Shown piece after piece: positions 6,757 through 8,178 of a stretch of DNA of 8,178 bases (its first letter is position 1; the number at the start of each line of letters is the position of its first letter). The stretch spans positions 1 through 8,178 of the forward strand of contig PTKA01000046.1 in assembly GCA_002937525.1 (NCBI GenBank). The letters are read 5' to 3'. Below the pieces are notes generated by a model. It was not told the DNA's origin. It saw nothing but the letters and a program-made list of their open reading frames with translations, and searched no databases. The position numbers were made by a program, and so were the translations under genes. Source of the DNA: Alphaproteobacteria bacterium MarineAlpha10_Bin3 (GTDB taxonomy: Bacteria > Pseudomonadota > Alphaproteobacteria > UBA8366 > GCA-2717185).

Positions 6757-7803
6757 ATGAAGAATTTCGTGTTGGCGGGCGCCGCCTATTGGGACAAGGC
6801 GGCCAAAGGCGCCAGAACGCAGGGATTGTTCAGCCTGGACAAGGCGAGCGGCGAATGGCGGCCGGTGACCAATGGCCTGCCGGACGAGCTGGAAGTCCGC
6901 TGCATCGCCCTGCGCGGAGCGGACGCGATCTATGTCGGCACGCAGCACGGGCCGTACCGCTCTACCGATGGCGGCGAGAGTTGGGGCCGGCTGCCGCTAC
7001 CGGGGTTGGAGACGGTCGTCTGGTCGATCCTGGCGCTGGGCGCGAAGACCCTTCTGGTCGGCGCGCAGAACACGACGATCTACCGCAGCGACGACGACGG
7101 CGCCAGTTTTCGTGCGCTCGATGTGCCGACGCCCGAAGGCGCCTGCGTCATGGCGTTTCCCAACCGGGTGATCCGCATGGCCGCCGATCCGGCCAACGAG
7201 GATGAAATTTACGCAGCACTGGAAGTCAGCGGCGTGGTGCGCAGCCTCGACGGCGGTGAAAGCTGGTGCGATTGCAGTGCTGGTCTGATCGGACTGGCCC
7301 GTCAGGACCGGCTGAAAAGCCAGATCGGAACCAAGGACAGCAACGAGGGCATGATGGACAGCCACGCCCTGCTGGTCAGCCCGAGCCGGCCGGGTACGGT
7401 ATTCCTCGCCAACCGCATGGGGCTGTTCCGCAGCCCGGACAAGGGCGAAAGCTGGGTGGAAATGGGCATCGGGCAATATTCAAACCTTACCTATGCGCGC
7501 GATCTGCGGGTCTTTCCGCACGATCCGAACACGCTGTTCGCGGCACTGAGCGATACGGCGGCCAATGGGCCGGGTTCGCTATATCGCAGCCAGGATCTGG
7601 GCGAAAGCTGGTCCCGTTTCGACCACGGTCTGTCGATCGACAGCACTTTGATGACCGTGGCGACCAGTGCCGCGACGCCGGATAGGATTTATTGCGCCGC
7701 CCGCAAGGGGCAGGTGTTCGGCACCGAGGATGGCGGCAAGAGCTGGCAGGAATACCCGCTGCCTGAATTCGTGCAGGGCGTCTACGCGCTGGCTTGCGGT
7801 TGA
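6757..7803 (+). CDS. Asp-box (BNR) repeat beta-propeller protein, probably cytoplasmic
   Basis: 348 residues; GGAGGA at 6745-6750 precedes the ATG by 6 nt. Six Asp-box motifs (S/T-x-D-x-G-x-S/T-W) occur: 69-76 STDGGESW, 111-118 SDDDGASF (Phe for Trp), 163-170 SLDGGESW, 226-233 SPDKGESW, 278-285 SQDLGESW and 323-330 TEDGGKSW. A degenerate seventh, SLDKASGEW, is at 26-34. Spacing of about 42-63 residues fits one box per propeller blade, hence a probable six- or seven-bladed propeller like the sialidase/sortilin/BNR superfamily. Asp boxes are structural turns and do not imply sialidase activity; no sialidase catalytic Arg triad or FRIP motif is evident. There is no signal peptide or membrane segment: the N-terminus MKNFVLAGAAYWDK runs straight into the first strand. 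It is divergent from the molybdoenzyme gene. Function unknown; binding, scaffolding or a lactonase-like role are possibilities only. Confidence 0.85.
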   Translation: MKNFVLAGAAYWDKAAKGARTQGLFSLDKASGEWRPVTNGLPDELEVRCIALRGADAIYVGTQHGPYRSTDGGESWGRLPLPGLETVVWSILALGAKTLLVGAQNTTIYRSDDDGASFRALDVPTPEGACVMAFPNRVIRMAADPANEDEIYAALEVSGVVRSLDGGESWCDCSAGLIGLARQDRLKSQIGTKDSNEGMMDSHALLVSPSRPGTVFLANRMGLFRSPDKGESWVEMGIGQYSNLTYARDLRVFPHDPNTLFAALSDTAANGPGSLYRSQDLGESWSRFDHGLSIDSTLMTVATSAATPDRIYCAARKGQVFGTEDGGKSWQEYPLPEFVQGVYALACG

Positions 7804-7859
7804 GCGTCCAGAAAAAACCGAGTGCGGCGTTGAAATCTTCGTCGTGTCGGTTTTGTCAT
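7782..7859 (-). pseudogene. Orphan translation start of a lost gene (25-codon remnant)
   Basis: On the - strand a strong AGGAGG (7870-7865) sits 5 nt before an ATG at 7859, reading MTKPTRRRFQ and stopping after 25 codons, inside the 3' end of the convergent BNR gene (22-nt overlap). If one A is removed near 7839, the frame reads TRRDFNAALG, which resembles a twin-arginine (Tat) signal. The alternative TRRRF start resembles some IS3-type OrfA N-termini. Either way it looks like a 5' gene stub severed by rearrangement. It could also be chance, or a real small basic peptide. Confidence 0.25.
7814..7854. repeat. 8-bp inverted repeat AAAACCGA / TCGGTTTT after the BNR gene
   Basis: AAAACCGA (7814-7821) and TCGGTTTT (7847-7854) are perfect complements around a 25-nt loop, starting 11 nt after the BNR stop. 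The 3' arm ends in a T-run, and on the - strand the mirror arm ends in six T. It might act as a weak, possibly bidirectional terminator, but the stem is short and not GC-rich. Confidence 0.3.
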
Positions 7860-7869
7860 AAGGTCCTCC

Positions 7870-7888
7870 TGATAAAACAAACTTATCA
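7870..7888. promoter_or_regulatory. Palindrome TGATAA-N7-TTATCA, possible operator
   Basis: Perfect 6-bp arms at 7870-7875 and 7883-7888 with a 7-nt spacer. The left arm touches the - strand AGGAGG of the orphan start codon. The position is right for an operator controlling the lost - strand gene, but it is short, AT-rich and could be chance. Confidence 0.25.
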
Positions 7889-7968
7889 AAAGTCCCGCTA
7901 CTTTTTCCGGGCAGAAGATCCTCGATCCGCCGCCACTGATCGTCACGCAAAATATCTCTATCCAGGAC
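7888..7968 (-). pseudogene. N-terminal fragment of an IS5/IS427-like transposase
   Basis: Read on the - strand, the frame gives LDRDILRDDQWRRIEDLLPG followed by KSSGTF. The pattern 'LDRDIL-x-D-x-QW-x-R(I/L)E-x-LLPGK' is the characteristic N-terminus of IS5-family (IS427-group) transposases, which normally continue with an NRLFVEAVLW-type helix and then the DDE domain. Here the homology stops about 22 codons in, at PGK, and the sequence then runs into unrelated DNA with its own ribosome-binding site. There is no ATG: the family start position holds GTC (7968-7966), with an in-frame TGA at 7995-7993 and candidate CTG/TTG starts at 7965 and 7950. The fragment is non-functional. Recognition rests on memory of the family motif. 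Confidence 0.6.
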
Positions 7969-8036
7969 CGCTCTCCCAAAGCCAGTCTTGAATCACACTT
8001 TATCTTAAATGGGAATCCCCTGATGGAGAACGCCCC
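7969..8036 (-). mobile_element. Probable left end of the IS427-like element (non-coding leader)
   Basis: The stretch between the transposase start and CTAG at 8037-8040 is where the terminal inverted repeat and promoter of such an element should lie. On the - strand it begins GGGGCGTTCTCCATCAGGGG. Its base composition is more AT-rich than the surrounding genes. No matching right-end inverted repeat occurs elsewhere in the window, so the rest of the element is deleted. The boundary at CTAG is inferred. Confidence 0.4.
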
Positions 8037-8178
8037 CTAGGGACTTTTCACCAGTTGCGGAAACTCGGCGGTGATCCGGCGCAGCATGTCGCCGACATCG
8101 GCGGATTTTTGTTCGGCGTCGCCAAGGGCGTCCATCGCCGCGAATACGCGCGACTTGATAAAGAAGCGCCAATGCGTC
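8037..8178 (-). CDS. Unrecognised protein, C-terminal 46 residues (start beyond window)
   Basis: The - strand is open from the right edge (first full codon at 8177) to TAG at 8039-8037. It encodes a 46-residue tail that starts THWRFFIKSRVFAAMDALGD and ends ITAEFPQLVKSP. Coding character is supported by strong GC preference at third codon positions, consistent with the other genes here, and by a plausible amphipathic helical composition. I do not recognise the family. The stop codon lies inside a CTAG immediately next to the IS-derived sequence, so this C-terminus could be native or altered by the insertion. Confidence 0.55.
   Translation of the reverse strand, partial: THWRFFIKSRVFAAMDALGDAEQKSADVGDMLRRITAEFPQLVKSP

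Larger units (their letters stand above)
7804..8036. other. Gene-poor scar between the BNR gene and the right-edge gene
   Basis: No intact gene fits here on either strand. Reading leftwards on the - strand it holds the IS left end, the transposase N-terminus, the palindrome, the orphan ribosome-binding site and ATG, and the inverted repeat near the BNR stop. It is best read as the product of IS insertion followed by deletion. Confidence 0.5.

Noticed and set aside
7794..7991. 65-codon + strand frame after the BNR gene
   Set aside because: It is antisense to the transposase fragment, has no ribosome-binding site, overlaps the BNR stop and shows no motif.
1..8178. CRISPR array, tRNA or rRNA genes
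   Set aside because: No regularly spaced repeats, tRNA cloverleaf signatures or rRNA-like stretches were seen on either strand by eye.

Overview
This is a GC-rich bacterial window. Its gene families (CaiB/BaiF CoA-transferase, LLM flavin oxidoreductase, M24 creatinase-like hydrolase, xanthine-dehydrogenase-type molybdoenzyme) are most common together in the catabolic accessory genome of Alphaproteobacteria. That placement is inference; no rRNA or other phylogenetic marker is present.

Left half (1-4298, + strand): a tightly packed four-gene operon whose start lies outside the window. In order it holds the C-terminal part of a DAO/PuuB-like FAD oxidoreductase, a class III CoA-transferase with the catalytic Asp169, an M24 'pita-bread' hydrolase, and a luciferase-like flavin monooxygenase. 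Gaps are 21 nt, a 4-nt ATGA overlap, and 10 nt, and each downstream gene has a recognisable Shine-Dalgarno sequence. The set reads as degradation of a small, probably nitrogen-containing organic acid: oxidise, activate as CoA ester, hydrolyse a C-N bond, oxygenate. The substrate cannot be read from the sequence. The M24 protein has Asn where the family's second metal-binding Asp should be.

Middle (4328-6631, - strand): a full-length molybdopterin-binding large subunit of the xanthine dehydrogenase family, converging on the operon. No [2Fe-2S] or FAD partner subunit lies in the window. A near-consensus sigma70 promoter sits upstream in the 125-nt divergent spacer.

Right (6757-7803, + strand): a divergently transcribed protein with six canonical Asp-box (BNR) repeats and no signal peptide, probably a cytoplasmic beta-propeller of unknown role.

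Right edge (7804-8178): a scar. On the - strand it carries the N-terminus of an IS5/IS427-like transposase, then an unrelated orphan ribosome-binding site and start codon next to a small palindrome. At the very edge is the 3' end of a further - strand gene whose TAG stop lies within a CTAG tetranucleotide abutting the IS-derived sequence.
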